Shown here: positions 12,262-23,926 of the stretch, in pieces | Position numbering within the stretch: position 1 is the first letter of the stretch | How the letters are laid out: every line of letters begins with the position of its first letter | Assembly (NCBI GenBank): GCA_001687465.1 | Contig: LVLI01000214.1 | Span: 163,033 to 227,032 of the forward strand | Source of the DNA: Halocafeteria seosinensis | Lineage: Eukaryota > Sar > Bigyra > Bicosoecida | DNA: 64,000 nt | Direction of reading: 5' to 3' | Notes under the pieces: generated by a model | The model's input: the letters and a program-made list of their open reading frames with translations, nothing else | Told to the model about the DNA's origin: nothing | Databases searched by the model: none | Position numbers and translations under genes: made by a program

Positions 12262-13388
12262 ATGGGAAAATATTCCATGGACAATACAATCAAGGCTGTG
12301 GCCACTATGGTGGTACTAGGGGCGGCGTGCTTCACCCCAGGATCCACTGCTACACGCGAACATTCCTATTTAAGGCTTCAAAACCATTCAGACCAAGCCT
12401 ATTTGAGGCCCATCATTGGGATACTCAGTCTCCCGAACTATTTCGACAAGTTCCAGGATAAAGGGCGATCGTATTTCCCTTCATCGTACGTGAAATGGGT
12501 GGAAAGCGGAGGAGCACGCGTCGTTCCTATTCCATACACGATGGACCATGATGAATTGAGGCAACTTATACCCCAGCTGAATGGCTTTCTCTTCACTGGA
12601 GGAGGGACGGACTTCGCCTTTGAAAACAACACGTTGACGCCGTACGCGCGGGCAGCGCAAATTATCCTCGAGGAAGTGGAATCGGCCAACAGAAACAACG
12701 GCGAAGTGGTTCCGCTATGGGGAACTTGCCTGGGGTTTGAACTCCTCAGCTTTCTTCTGTCAGGACCTGACTTCAAGAACCCAGTATTGCATGGTGGCTT
12801 TGATTCGGAGAACATTACACTCCCCCTCCACTTTACCGACGCCGCTCCGAATTCCAGAATGTATGGGTTGGCCAAGAAACGCGGACTCTATGACGTGTTC
12901 GCGAACCAACCAATTACCATGAACAATCATCACGCAGGCGTCCCTCCCTCAGCTTTCGACACGAACAGCAATTTAAAATCTACGGTAAATTTATTAAGTA
13001 CGAATTATGATCGACAGAACAACGAATTTGGCAGCTCGTTTGAAGGGAAAGAATTGCCAATATATGCGGTTCAATATCATCCAGAAAAGCCAGTTTATGA
13101 GTGGGATCCACAAGAAGTTATCAACCACGAGTACGATAGTGTTCGCGCAAACTCTTTGCTGGCTCGTTTCTTCGTTAATCAGTCGCGGAAAAACGACAGG
13201 TATGCCATCGCTTGATTCACTTTTGGCAGCTCGCAATTGTATATTGTCATGTTTTGAATGGATGCACTCCGCTCCGCAGACACTTCGCACAGCAATCAAC
13301 GGAGTCGAAACATTTGATTTACAACTATGAGACGGTGTATACGGGTCCAGTTATTGATTCTTTCGAAACTTGTTACTTCTTTGACTAG
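12262..13388 (+). CDS. GGH: Gamma-glutamyl hydrolase (folylpolyglutamate hydrolase)
   Basis: Lysosomal/vacuolar or secreted peptidase (family C26) that trims polyglutamate from folates. Exons: 12262-13199 and 13280-13388; 348 aa. A hydrophobic segment at residues 11-30 looks like a signal peptide. Class I glutamine-amidotransferase-like fold: PIIGILSLP at the start, FTGGGTDF, catalytic Cys156 in PLWGTCLGFE and catalytic His273 in VQYHPEKP. The second exon restores the family C-terminus (LIYNYETVYTG... ending CYFFD); without splicing the protein would stop four residues after the donor. Its stop codon (TAG, 13386-13388) overlaps the stop of the helicase gene on the other strand. Confidence 0.95.
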
Positions 13389-16300
13389 GGACTTTCCAGA
13401 GAAATTTGCTGTCGAAATGCCTCAGGTGCATCTTCGAAAATGCTCTCACTGTGCAGCCGTTGCTGTTCCTTGTTGGATGCCTCAGACAATGAATGCATCT
13501 CTAATGGGAATGCTGCTTTCAAAGTAATAAACGGTGTCTTCATGACAACCTCCTCCTGCCCATCGTCATTTTCGTTCTTCTTCAAGGCCATTGCTATTTT
13601 AACATCATCCGCGGATGTAGTTTGAGTCGCCGCTGCCAGACTCCCGTTTAAAAGCAGTTGACGCATTTGAGAAGCCGTAAACCAACTCTCTTGAGGAATG
13701 GTTTCTCCAGTGTTATCGTTTTCGTAACACCAAAGAGTGTCCCCGGTATTTTCCCGAAGGTAGGCTCGATAAGGCGCACTTGGATCCACTCGCCGTTTTG
13801 GTTTAGTTGAGTGGGTTGAAACGCGGCTTAAAGATTCTTGTCCCCGGTCGTGTGTAGGCGGGTGAGACTCCGTTGTGTACACCACCTGTTCTTCCTTTCC
13901 TTGCCGGTCGTCGGAACTCGGTATCGGATCGAGTCCTCCAAAACCATTCTGTGAATCCGCACGATCAGAAACGTTTGCGTCGTTCTCAAAGCCTGGTGGT
14001 GGTGGCGCAGATGCAGCTTCGTTTGGAGGCTTTGCTGACTGTGCATTGCCAGGTTCTTGGATCTCAACCACTTGCTGTGCCAACCCCGCTGCAGGTGACG
14101 GTGTCATTGCGCTGGCCCTAGTTTTTACACCAGAGTATTGTTGAGGAGGGGCATTTTGATAGGAGTGTTGAGCCATCTGCGGCATACTCGGGGGAACGCT
14201 CGGCATTGCACGAGCCTGACTCTGGGAGCCCCCAACATAAGTGTTTCCGCTCTGAGGATTCATCGCATTCAGTCCCATTGAATTCAGTTCGTTAGGTTGC
14301 ATATTGGCTGAATGCATCCCATGAGGACCCATCATATTCATACTATTGCTCATGCCATCAAACATGTTCATCATGTTGCCCAGGTTCGACCCCATACCCA
14401 TTTGGTCCAAACTCTGAGACATTTCTACATTTGACGAGTCATTCTGCATCGCTGCACCACTTTCGTTCTTGTCATTGAAAGATTGCATTTGCTGTTGCAC
14501 CTGCTGCTGGAACTGCTGGAACATGGATAAGTGCTGCTGTTGTTGCTGCTTTAACATCCATAGATTTTGCTGATATTGGCGGATATTGTTATCCATTACC
14601 TGTTGCTCATTCGGATCAGAAATGCCTTGCTGCCGGATCATTTGGAGCCGCTGCAGATTCACCATTTGCATGTTGATCCTCATTTGCAGCTGCATTTGAT
14701 ACTGCATTTGCATTTGTAGTTGCATTTGTGCATAAGTTAGCTGAGGGGACTGTACACGGTAAAATGGGTTGTATGGTGTAGACTGGGCTCTTAGTTTACT
14801 CTCAGAGCCGCTTGAAGGTCCAGCTCCATCCGGATGCAACCCCTGCTCAGCAACTGAGGCGACATCATGGGTTTCACTTGTCAAAGGAGAGGTCGGTACA
14901 AGCGTCGACGAGTCTTCTTGCGCATTAACCTGTGCAAAACCATCGTTTTCTTCGGCCTTGTGCGACCGAGCTGCCTCAAACCGCTCCAACACCTCCGTTG
15001 GGGCCTCCACCTTCCCATATCGATGCTTAGCCACTGTGATCATATCGTCCAGTCTCTGTAGGGTCTGCGACTGATGTGGTTTATTCACCATTGTGCCACT
15101 ATTGTGAGCTGCCCTGATCATGCTCCTCCAGCATCTGTCGTAGTACAGGAGAGCCGGATCGCCTACACCAACTACCATAGACTTCGCACGGGTGATAGAC
15201 GTATTGAAGAGTCTTGTGTTGCGAAACAGCCCGATACTTGGGGGTTTCTTTCGACGAGAGAGAAGACCCTTCGAGTCAGTATCGTCGGCAAAATTGTTCT
15301 TCAATTTCGTATCGTTAGGAGAATCCTCATCGCTATCACTGTCACCCACATCGTCTGAATGAGCATTATAGCGCGTATCCGTAAATCGTGGCGCTTTTCT
15401 ATGTTTAGCCGCAGAAGTACTACTTTCATCATCACTGTCATCGGGTGCACCGAGAACTTCATCGATGCCCTGCACGTTGATTGGAGTCCATGCGTCGCCC
15501 TTGCCCCCAACGAGGCCTCCAGCACCTGCCTCTACGTCGCCTCCAACACCCTCCGCCTCGTCTTCGCCAAACAATATATCATGGAGTGTACGGACAGTGC
15601 TCATTACCAGAACCCCAAATTCCAAACCTTGTACGTCCCTAACGTGAGTAATTCTCACCTTCTCCAGCGCCGGGGCAGCAGGAACGCTTCCGCTATTACC
15701 ATTCTTCGACTTTTCCCAGCTCTTCTGGTATTGCTTCTTGAGTCTTCCCGCCTCTTGACGGAAGTGATTACGAAGTAGTCGCACCTGCTGGGAGTACGGA
15801 GCTACGACGGCCACTTCTGAATAATGAACACCACCACCACCGTTCGCGACGTCAGTTAACAGGTTCGTAACTACTTCGACAATCTTGACACATTCATCTC
15901 TGTTCTCCCAGCTGCAGCTAATTGGATCTCTCTCTGCAGCTTTCGCCCCGGTACACACGAAGGAGAGGGGTACGCGAGCATTTTCCCGTCTCTGCGCATT
16001 TGCCGCTGGCCAGGTAGGTACGTTCGGCATCACCTTCGGAACTAGCCCAGAGCCGTAAAACAAGTGGCTGGTAAATCTAACAATACCGGGATGAGATCGA
16101 TAATTGTGGCAAAGTGCGAGTTTGCATTGTCCAGCGCGATTGCCATCGTAGACAGGAAGAGCATACAACCTTTCCAATACTGAGCGGTGTAAACCCAGTC
16201 TTCGCGCGGTGGGATGCCGTACATCAGGTCCCAGCTGCATGTGGTCTCCAACCAGCACAATTTTTGTCTGCGGACCTGCAAGAGACAACGCGACCAGAGC

Positions 16301-19300
16301 CTCGGGTTCAGAGGCCTGTGCCGCTTCGTCCACCAATACGTGACTAAAAAAGTCCGTCGAAGCACCGGACGTTAGTGTAGGGTCAACTTCATCGACAGCT
16401 TGCAACCGGGAAGTACCAGGCTTCATTGTGACCCCGCTGCTCATCAAGGATCCGGCTGTTACAAGAGTAGTTATGATTACCTTGTACCGCGAAAGCTCCT
16501 CAGGAGGTGGTACACCAAATACTCGCACTGGGTTGCCTTTTTCATCGGTACTGTTAACCACGTAGGTGTAGCGACGAGCAAGAGGCGAGACAGAACTTTC
16601 TTTCCGTCGTTCAGCGTAGATGCGTATCATCTCTTCAGGCCGCAGGTGGCGGCTCAACGCTTTAACGTACATATCTGCAGATGTGTTCGTATGGGTTGCT
16701 ACTAGTACCCGGTAGGTGCAATCAGGGGTTGTCAGTTGCCGCACCACTTCTTGAAGGGTACGGGTCTTCCCACATCCGTACGGCCCGACGACTACAGTAG
16801 GTACTCGTAGGAGGCTGGAGGTCAAAATGTTGTTGACAATAGCGAATTGGGTTTCATCAAGTTTGTTGTCATATAGGTCTGAGCGGGTCACACAACGCTC
16901 TCGATTCCAGGCGTCGGGTAAAATCATTGAAGGCGACGGGAAGAGACGAGATACGTGCATGGCTTCAATAGCTCGATGCATGAAACGATCGGGCAAAAGG
17001 GAAGGAACGTATCGGACGGAACAGATGGTTCCACTCGCTGTAAATATCGGGTTGGCGACGTCACTAAATGGAAGCTTCGCCGTTATTGTCTGCGGAGTAA
17101 CTGAAATTACTTCAGCTTCGAAGACTTCCGGTCCCGGGACCGTTGGCTTTCGAGACGCATCGTTAATGCTTTCGTATTTACCGCTAGAGATATCTTCATA
17201 CAAGAAAGGGCGGATACGGACAACGTCTCTGATTAAAACCGAAGGCCGCGTGTCGCCGATGTGAGCTTGTTGATCATTATACACCGGTAGCCGGAGAATA
17301 ATTTCTGTCCCACTAGCATAGTAGGTGATTCCATCAGCTTCGTATTCATTAGAGCGCTTAACCTTAGCCGCAACCAAATCAAACCTTCTTAAATCCCACA
17401 TTGTTTGTGTAAGTTCCATTACGAGTAAGTTGTGCATCCGAAGTCTATAGTTGTTGGGCAGCAGATTTCGACGTGCGACGTTCGGTGCAAACGGTGTTAT
17501 GAGCATTTCGTTAACTGCTTCTTCAAGTGAAGAATTTTCCGTACTTAGCAAGTTAGTGCTAGACGTGTTCATCAATTTGGCCGTGTACTTCCTCGCAGCT
17601 CCCCTCAGATTGTCAGGTATGGGCTGATGCGCCCGGCGAAACAACGCTAGCGCAACAGCTTCTGGCGAGGGAGTCCAAAACGGTAGCGGATACATATACT
17701 GGGACGACTTTCCAGGTGGAACAAGCCAATAAACTTTTTTAATGTCACCTCCTTCCCACCAATCATTTCGGGATAAGGCCTCTTGGCCAGCACCGTAGCG
17801 GTTGTTAGCTGAAACAGGCTCACCACTACAATCATCGGGGTGGCAAACATTCCCACCAACTGCTGCACCCTCGGTTTGGGAAGGAACTATGCCCAATTGA
17901 CGAATGGCATCCACCAATAAAGGATGAACGTCTCGATCCACATTTCGCTTACTAACGCGGTATAAGTCAGGCTCGGTATGCGTCAACGCTTGGAGCATCA
18001 CACCGACGCAATTCTCCAGGCGCAGGGTTCTGTGCGCTGCCCAATTATTGGAGCCTCTAACAGGCATGGTAGACGGTTTCTCGGGGACGACAGTCACCGC
18101 AGCATTGGGATGAAAAGCCGGTAGTCTATTGGTGTCCTCCAGGGAACGTAGGTCCGAGGGAGTCTTCGTCATTGCAACGACTAGTTTCCGCATGTGTGCA
18201 TCTAGGACTGCATCACACTTCAACTGTACTCCGAGCTTGGCACCGGGTTGTAAGTCCGTCTGAAATAAGACTTGCTGCATACCAGTTGAAATCTTAGAAC
18301 TGACAACATTTCCCGGGTTGTTCCGAACGCTCCTACTCTCTAAATCCATAAAATGTTGCTTGCCATCAGCTGTAGTCAATCTAGCCGAGCCGACCATAGC
18401 AATAGATGAACGACCTAGGTCTTCATGCCGGGTACATAATTCAACGTGACCTTGCTCTCCATCGACAGTAATGGTTGGTTGAATCGGATCAGAGTTCTCC
18501 CAGAATCTGTGCCGAAAATTACCAATAGGCAGGTCGACTATGGTAATACCATAGACATGGCGTACTTGGGGGCTCTGTAGTACCATGGGACGTCATAAGG
18601 TGAAAAGAAAAGTGTGTTTGCTACACACCTACTGGTCCAAACTTACATCATTGACAAACTCGACGGTCCACGCAGCAGTTTGGCCTACGGATAGGCCTTT
18701 CTGCACGCATCCATCTAATATCGGCGATCCGTATGCGCTATCTGCCGTTTGCGGTGCTTTCGTTTCTGGAGGTGACGGGTGAGCAGACAAAATTTCAGTT
18801 CGAAAGTCATCGACGTTGCTGCTCAAGCTTTGCACTCCGTCATGACTGTTTGGAGATCGATATATTTCCTGCAATTGAAAATAAATTGAGGATGGAGAAT
18901 CAGGTATGTTGCTCCCAAATGCTCGAGGTGCATATGGCATATAGCGGTCCAACAATCTCATATTATTGGGATGGGCCGCCAACTGATCGTTGATGTAATA
19001 ATCCACCAACATGTCCCATGTTTGAGATTGTAAAAATTGCTTCGCTTGCTGAAAATTTTCCAAGTTAAACCGTTGTCCTAGCCTCTGAAACCAGCGTAGT
19101 CCTTCGAATATAAGTGAAAAATCGCCGTTAACAAAACGGTGCATTTGCAATTTATGAGCGACTTCACGGCACCACTTTACAAGCTCTGCACGTTCATCGT
19201 GCATCCCGTAAGAAATAACAACCATCAACCATGACATGACTCACCTTGGATGCTCTGAGGATATACGTCAAAGTTTAACCTGCAACATAGCCGAAGTGAG

Positions 19301-19753
19301 TAGAGGGCACTCTGCGTTAAACGCGTCCTCTAACATCGCTTACTTATACAACCCATTTCCACGGTCCGGATCCCACATGTTAAATCGCGGAAGCGTTCCT
19401 GATTTCATAGAGTTCATCCGAGGACGGCGTACTTGCATCCACTTTCCTTCGACAACCGATGGAGCCACCTGGATTGGTCTCCATGATTGTTGACATCGCG
19501 CGCATGTTCTCTCCACAGTATTGGCCTGTCCCGCATATTGCTTAGTGGTAACGTTTGCCGATTGATTTCCCTTGGGTATAGCCCAGCGAACGGCATGAAC
19601 CACCACATTATCTGAGTGGAAACACATACTGCACGCCCATATTGGATCAATATACGGGCTCCTCGTAACATGTTCTGTTGTCTTGGTAACCGTAGTCTGC
19701 TTAGCATTGTTTGCGCGGCCAGTCGCCGAAGAATTCGTAGTTGGGGGTGGCAT
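13385..19753 (-). CDS. HELZ-like superfamily 1 RNA helicase, 2057 aa
   Basis: UPF1-like SF1 helicase closest in pattern to HELZ, a cytoplasmic factor linked to mRNA decay and translation. Exons in coding order: 19753-19344, 19279-19245, 19185-18647 and 18574-13385. The N-terminus has a possible zinc ribbon (C41, C44, C84, C87: CSMC and CARC). The helicase core starts near residue 890: Walker A GPYGCGKT about 925, Walker B LVDEAAQASEPEAL about 1076, then GDHMQLGP, CHNYRSHPGIVRF and NTRLFNTSITRAKSMVVGVGD. The last 500 residues are Gln/Met-rich and low-complexity (codes from about 14480-14760), followed by Ser/Pro-rich sequence. HELZ also has a long disordered C-terminus, but its CCCH finger is not seen here. 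The two small early exons were placed by phase; the long 5190-nt exon is open throughout. Confidence 0.86.
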
Positions 19754-20632
19754 TTCCAGTTTATGCAGTTCAAGTGATTATCGTTATACAGAGAGTACAG
19801 GATACTTGATGTCGCTCGCGATCTGCGCCCAATACGGAGAAAGTGAGTTCACGGTGTGATTCGGCCAAGTACATCGAAGTAGCAGGTCAATAACATTGGA
19901 ACGGAGAGCTGTACAAACATGTGTGGAATCGGCCAGACATAAAGCACGTGCATTCATCCAGATGCAGGAAGTTTAGGCCTCTTCACAACATTCTCCAAGC
20001 AGCTTTTGATGAGAAAGGAAGATCCCTTGGCCTTACGCCAGAACAACCGCGTGGCAGGTGAACACCCAATCCAATAGATTCTCCTGTGGGCGTTGGTGAG
20101 CTTCCTGGAAGTGAACAGGGTGCTTTCCATTTCCAGCGAGGGTGTCTTCGGACAAGGGCGAGACAGCTTCCCTTGGCCTTCCCTCTCCAGAAAACAACAA
20201 AAAGCACCGGGTTCGCCACGGCACCCCACCGACACAACTAAGCAAAGCGTATTCACTTACAGTCTGAGAGTGCGAAACGACACAGCACAAGTTCTCGCGG
20301 ACGTGTGTCTAAACGCTCAATTATCCGGCTGGTTTGTATGCAGTGCTGCAGCTTAGTGACAAGCCGATGTGTTTGAATGGCAAGGCAGTTCCCTAGTCGG
20401 CGGTCCCGAGCGAAACAGACAATCTTTTCTTGGTAGTAACGCGAAGCAAAGAAGAAGTGCCGGCTTGCAAATCTTCGTGAATGTATGTATGTAAACGTAG
20501 TGTGGCGTTAGAAATGGAGCGTGGTAATGCCCATAATTGAGCACCAATGGCTCGTCCTACATGTGTGCTGTACCAGTAGTTGTTTGTCAGATTTACGGTG
20601 TACTTCAGGAAGTTACAGTAACTTACAGAACG
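19754..20632. other. Gene-free stretch upstream of the helicase gene
   Basis: 879 bp between the helicase start and the reductase stop; the helicase promoter must lie here. Between about 19980 and 20360 several frames on both strands stay open for 80-100 codons, but none has recognisable protein features and most begin at non-ATG codons. A 12-base direct repeat, TCCCTTGGCCTT, occurs at about 20023 and 20170. No tRNA or known structural RNA was recognised. Confidence 0.5.
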
Positions 20633-23326
20633 CTAGTTCTTACTACCGTCGCGATTATACACTTCTGGTGTAGAGTAAATCGACACATGGTGAGATTTCT
20701 TAATTTCGTCCTGGGACTCAGTATTGGGCTCGCTCCCCAGAGGAGAATCTGTTGCTTCCAACACCACATCCGTTGCTGGTGCCTCGGCACCAGTAATTTC
20801 GCATCTGGACGATTCACAGTATTTATCAGGCATTTCGGGATCACCATCGCACACATTTGAAAAGTCTAATGCTGATAATGCGTTATATCGGCGTCGGTAT
20901 TCGTCCTCACTGATCTCCTCGTAAGGCATCTGCACGTAGCTTCCATTAGCGCGTGGTAGGAACGAAACCCCTTTGAGCTGGTATTGAAAGAACTGAAGGG
21001 CATTAGCGATGTCATCCTTCTCAGTCTCCGGATCAAACGTTACTGTAGAAGATACCTGGTTATCGGCCCAATAACGCTGTAGAAATGCAGCCAGGGACAA
21101 TTGTTCCCAAAGACTCAACGAGCGAGCAGTTCGGACTCCAGCGCCGACATCTACGGGAATGCTAACAACCGCTGTGTCATCTTCATACTTAGAGGGTTCA
21201 ATCTCGTAGCCAGCTGCTTCGAGAGGTGCAATCAATTGAGAGCTCTTAGCGATGCGTACCCTCCTAATATAAAAACGGGATTCAGGATAATGCATCCCAG
21301 GGGTAGCTCCAGCAAGAAGTGATACAGTTCCACTTGGCTTGATGCACGTTGTTTTTATAGACCGGGGTATTGCCAGCCAGTCACTGTATTTTTGGTCATA
21401 ACGCTGAATCGTCTCATATCCGCGTTCACACCACGCTTTGAGTTCGTGAACCCCTCTGTTCGCAATGAATTGAGCAATCCCACTCATACTACATCCAATG
21501 CGGCGGTTTCTTAAGAGAACACGATTCGTCAAAGGCCAATGTGTTCTACCTAATGTAACTGTTTTAGCGTACAAATACGCGTATTTCAAGGTCCTTCGAA
21601 AGTCTTCTAGATCCTCGTGGTTATCCGGGAAAGTCTCCACCAAACAGCAGAGTTCATAACTCTCCAAAGTCTGTTCAAGACACGGGTTTCCGCCCTGCAG
21701 TTGGCGAAAAGGCACTTTACCAAACTTCAGACATTGTGGTACCTTTTAGAGAGTCTCAACCTACTTGCGCCCTGCTATCCTTGTAGTTCGGTGGATCACC
21801 GATACGGCCGAATTTTCTCATGTTTTCTAACCAAGCAAATCCAGGTTCCCCGTTCATCGAAATCCTCTCAGCTACACTACTATAGTCCATTCCCAACTCA
21901 GCGAACACACTATTGTTAGAAGTCCAGCCATAAGAAGCTCGCTGGGGATTCTTTTCGAAATTTTTCAGGTCGAGGAATTCTTCCTGCGAAAAGAGTAATA
22001 CTCGTGCCCACGAAGCATCAGTGTATATTGCCCCGCAACGTTAGACGTACCTGTTTCGGATCTCCGAAAGCGATTTCTGCAGTGCGTCGCACATTACCAC
22101 TTACAACGCATTTTCCAATCTGATTCATTATATCCGTTATAGCCGTCACAGTGATCTGCTTTCCTACAATAGGCTTTAACGTTTCTTCAATGTCCTTGTG
22201 CAGCTCTTTCAATGATTCTGGACCAGATGCAACTCCTCCAAACCCCTGCATAATACAACTTATATAAGATAACGACTGGCTCGGCAACATAATGTTGGTC
22301 GCTTACTTTTATGGGAGAGCCAGCAGGCCTGATTTTACTATAGTCAAAAGTAGGAAGTTGCTTTCCAAGGAAGTAGGAGTTAAGCAAGATGGAGACGCTT
22401 TCCACCCATCCTTCTCTAGAATCGCCAATAACAAACGGCTGCTTGTGCTTACTCTCTTTTGGTCCTTTTACGGTTATTGGGTTATCGTTTTGCGCACCGA
22501 CGGTGTCGAATCCGACTCCTACCCCTAGCATCGCGGCATCCATCAAGAAACAAAAAGGACGAGATGGGTCATCTCTTGAGTTCTCCTTAAGGGCATTTGT
22601 GCTGACAAAGGCGCAGTTATTGAGAGCAGCGTAGAGTTTTTTCTCCTCGGTGATAGGCGATCCCATTGCCCATAATCCTCTCCCGGGAGGTAAAAACTTC
22701 ATCTTAAAGATGCGATCAAACATTTCCTGAGCACTCTTTTGGGCTCTCCAGGGATTCCATCCCAGCTGATGCTGCTCTATCCAACGCTTTTGCATTGTGT
22801 ACGTGCCATTGACGACACGCTCGATCGTTTCGTACCACCTCTCTTTCGATCCATCATCCTTCTGACGCGCATATGTTCTCTGGTACACGAGCTCTCCTAG
22901 ACCATTAAACCCGAAAGGAGGCTTTCCCTCCGCGTACTTCTGAACAAATTTTGGACTCAATCGAAAGGGAGACTTTTCATCCAACTGTGATGTAATGAAG
23001 AGTTCGTCGTCTGGGTCCTCTACTGAAGCATAAACACCAGCAGAGTTATCTGAGTCATCACTGTCCTCAACCGGCTGTACACTAAAGTTTTTTTGCCCTG
23101 AAGGATTGTAAAGCGAGCTTTGCCAGTCCAAGGTGTCATGAGTATCTCCCGAAAACGTCGACAGACAACGAGGTTGTTCATGTCGAATCCAGCTTATTGA
23201 GTTTATTGTGGTGCTGTTTAAGCGCATATGAGAGCGTCTGGATGCAATTCTCGACCTTGCAAAGCCTCGAGCCTTTGATGCGAGGCTCGGAAATGAGCTG
23301 CCGATGCTTGTGTGCAAAAACTTCAT
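20633..23326 (-). CDS. Adenosylcobalamin-dependent ribonucleotide reductase (class II, monomeric RTPR type)
   Basis: Reduces ribonucleotides to deoxyribonucleotides with a thiyl radical generated from adenosylcobalamin. Exons in coding order: 23326-22307, 22245-22051, 21983-21765 and 21694-20633; 831 aa. It matches the Lactobacillus leichmannii RTPR type throughout: LVYQRTYAR, ALNNCAFV (Cys238), HGFGG-like GFGGVASGP, IGKCVVSGNVRR, NPCLE with the radical cysteine C483 and E485, partner cysteine C494, KPSGTVSLLAGATPGMHY. The C-terminal dithiol is C771-x4-C776 (YCESSRC), but 55 further residues follow it, whereas in the bacterial enzyme it is almost terminal. Residues 1-65 are rich in Arg/Ser with almost no acids, a typical mitochondrial (or plastid) leader. 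I used the first ATG of the frame. Confidence 0.94.
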
Positions 23327-23926
23327 CGTAACCTTGCCGTGTGTCTGATTCTCCAGCGGCACTTTCGCCGTTCTATAACAGAATCGTTGCCTGCAGACCA
23401 ATGGGCCCAGCTCTCACCACCGATAACAGTGGCGAATTGTATTAACACAACGGACAGGCTCAATGTCTGCCAGCAATCTTGCTCCCGTACAAGACCCCAA
23501 GCATGCTGCTGGCGTTGTTGAAGTTAGCCAGCCAGCAGCTTCACATTACTATCAACTGCGGCATTGCACGCTACAGACTGCTACAGTATAGCAGTTAACT
23601 TGTGTGCGCTGCACAGCCATTCTTACTACATGCCCAGGGTTGTACCGGATTATGGTGGCAGCGATCATTACGTTTCGTAATAATTCAACTGCGCGCAGTG
23701 AAACTAGATATATTGAAGAGGCGGATGTTGTCAGCATGCTAGGTGTTGCTCCATCAAGTCAAATCAGCCGTGGAGGAGTGAACAGAGAGTACATATATTC
23801 ACAACACCTTGCACTATGCAGTTAATGTAGATCGCTGCCGCTTTAAAGTTCGGTGTGTCCTTTCTGACGTCACGTTCGCCTCGTCGAACTGAAGTTTGCT
23901 TACCTTCTACGTCTAGGGACAAGGAA
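23327..23926. other. Divergent promoter region, reductase / VOC-like gene
   Basis: 600 bp between two divergent start codons. It presumably contains both promoters. I saw no convincing open frame, structural RNA or repeat. Confidence 0.5.

Noticed and set aside
13625-18500. Many open frames of 60-145 codons antisense to the helicase
   Set aside because: They follow the codon pattern of the long exon on the other strand and show no protein features; they are shadows.
20633-23326. Class II reductase as bacterial contamination
   Set aside because: Three introns of 61-70 nt with the same signals as its neighbours, and the N-terminal leader, show it is a nuclear gene.
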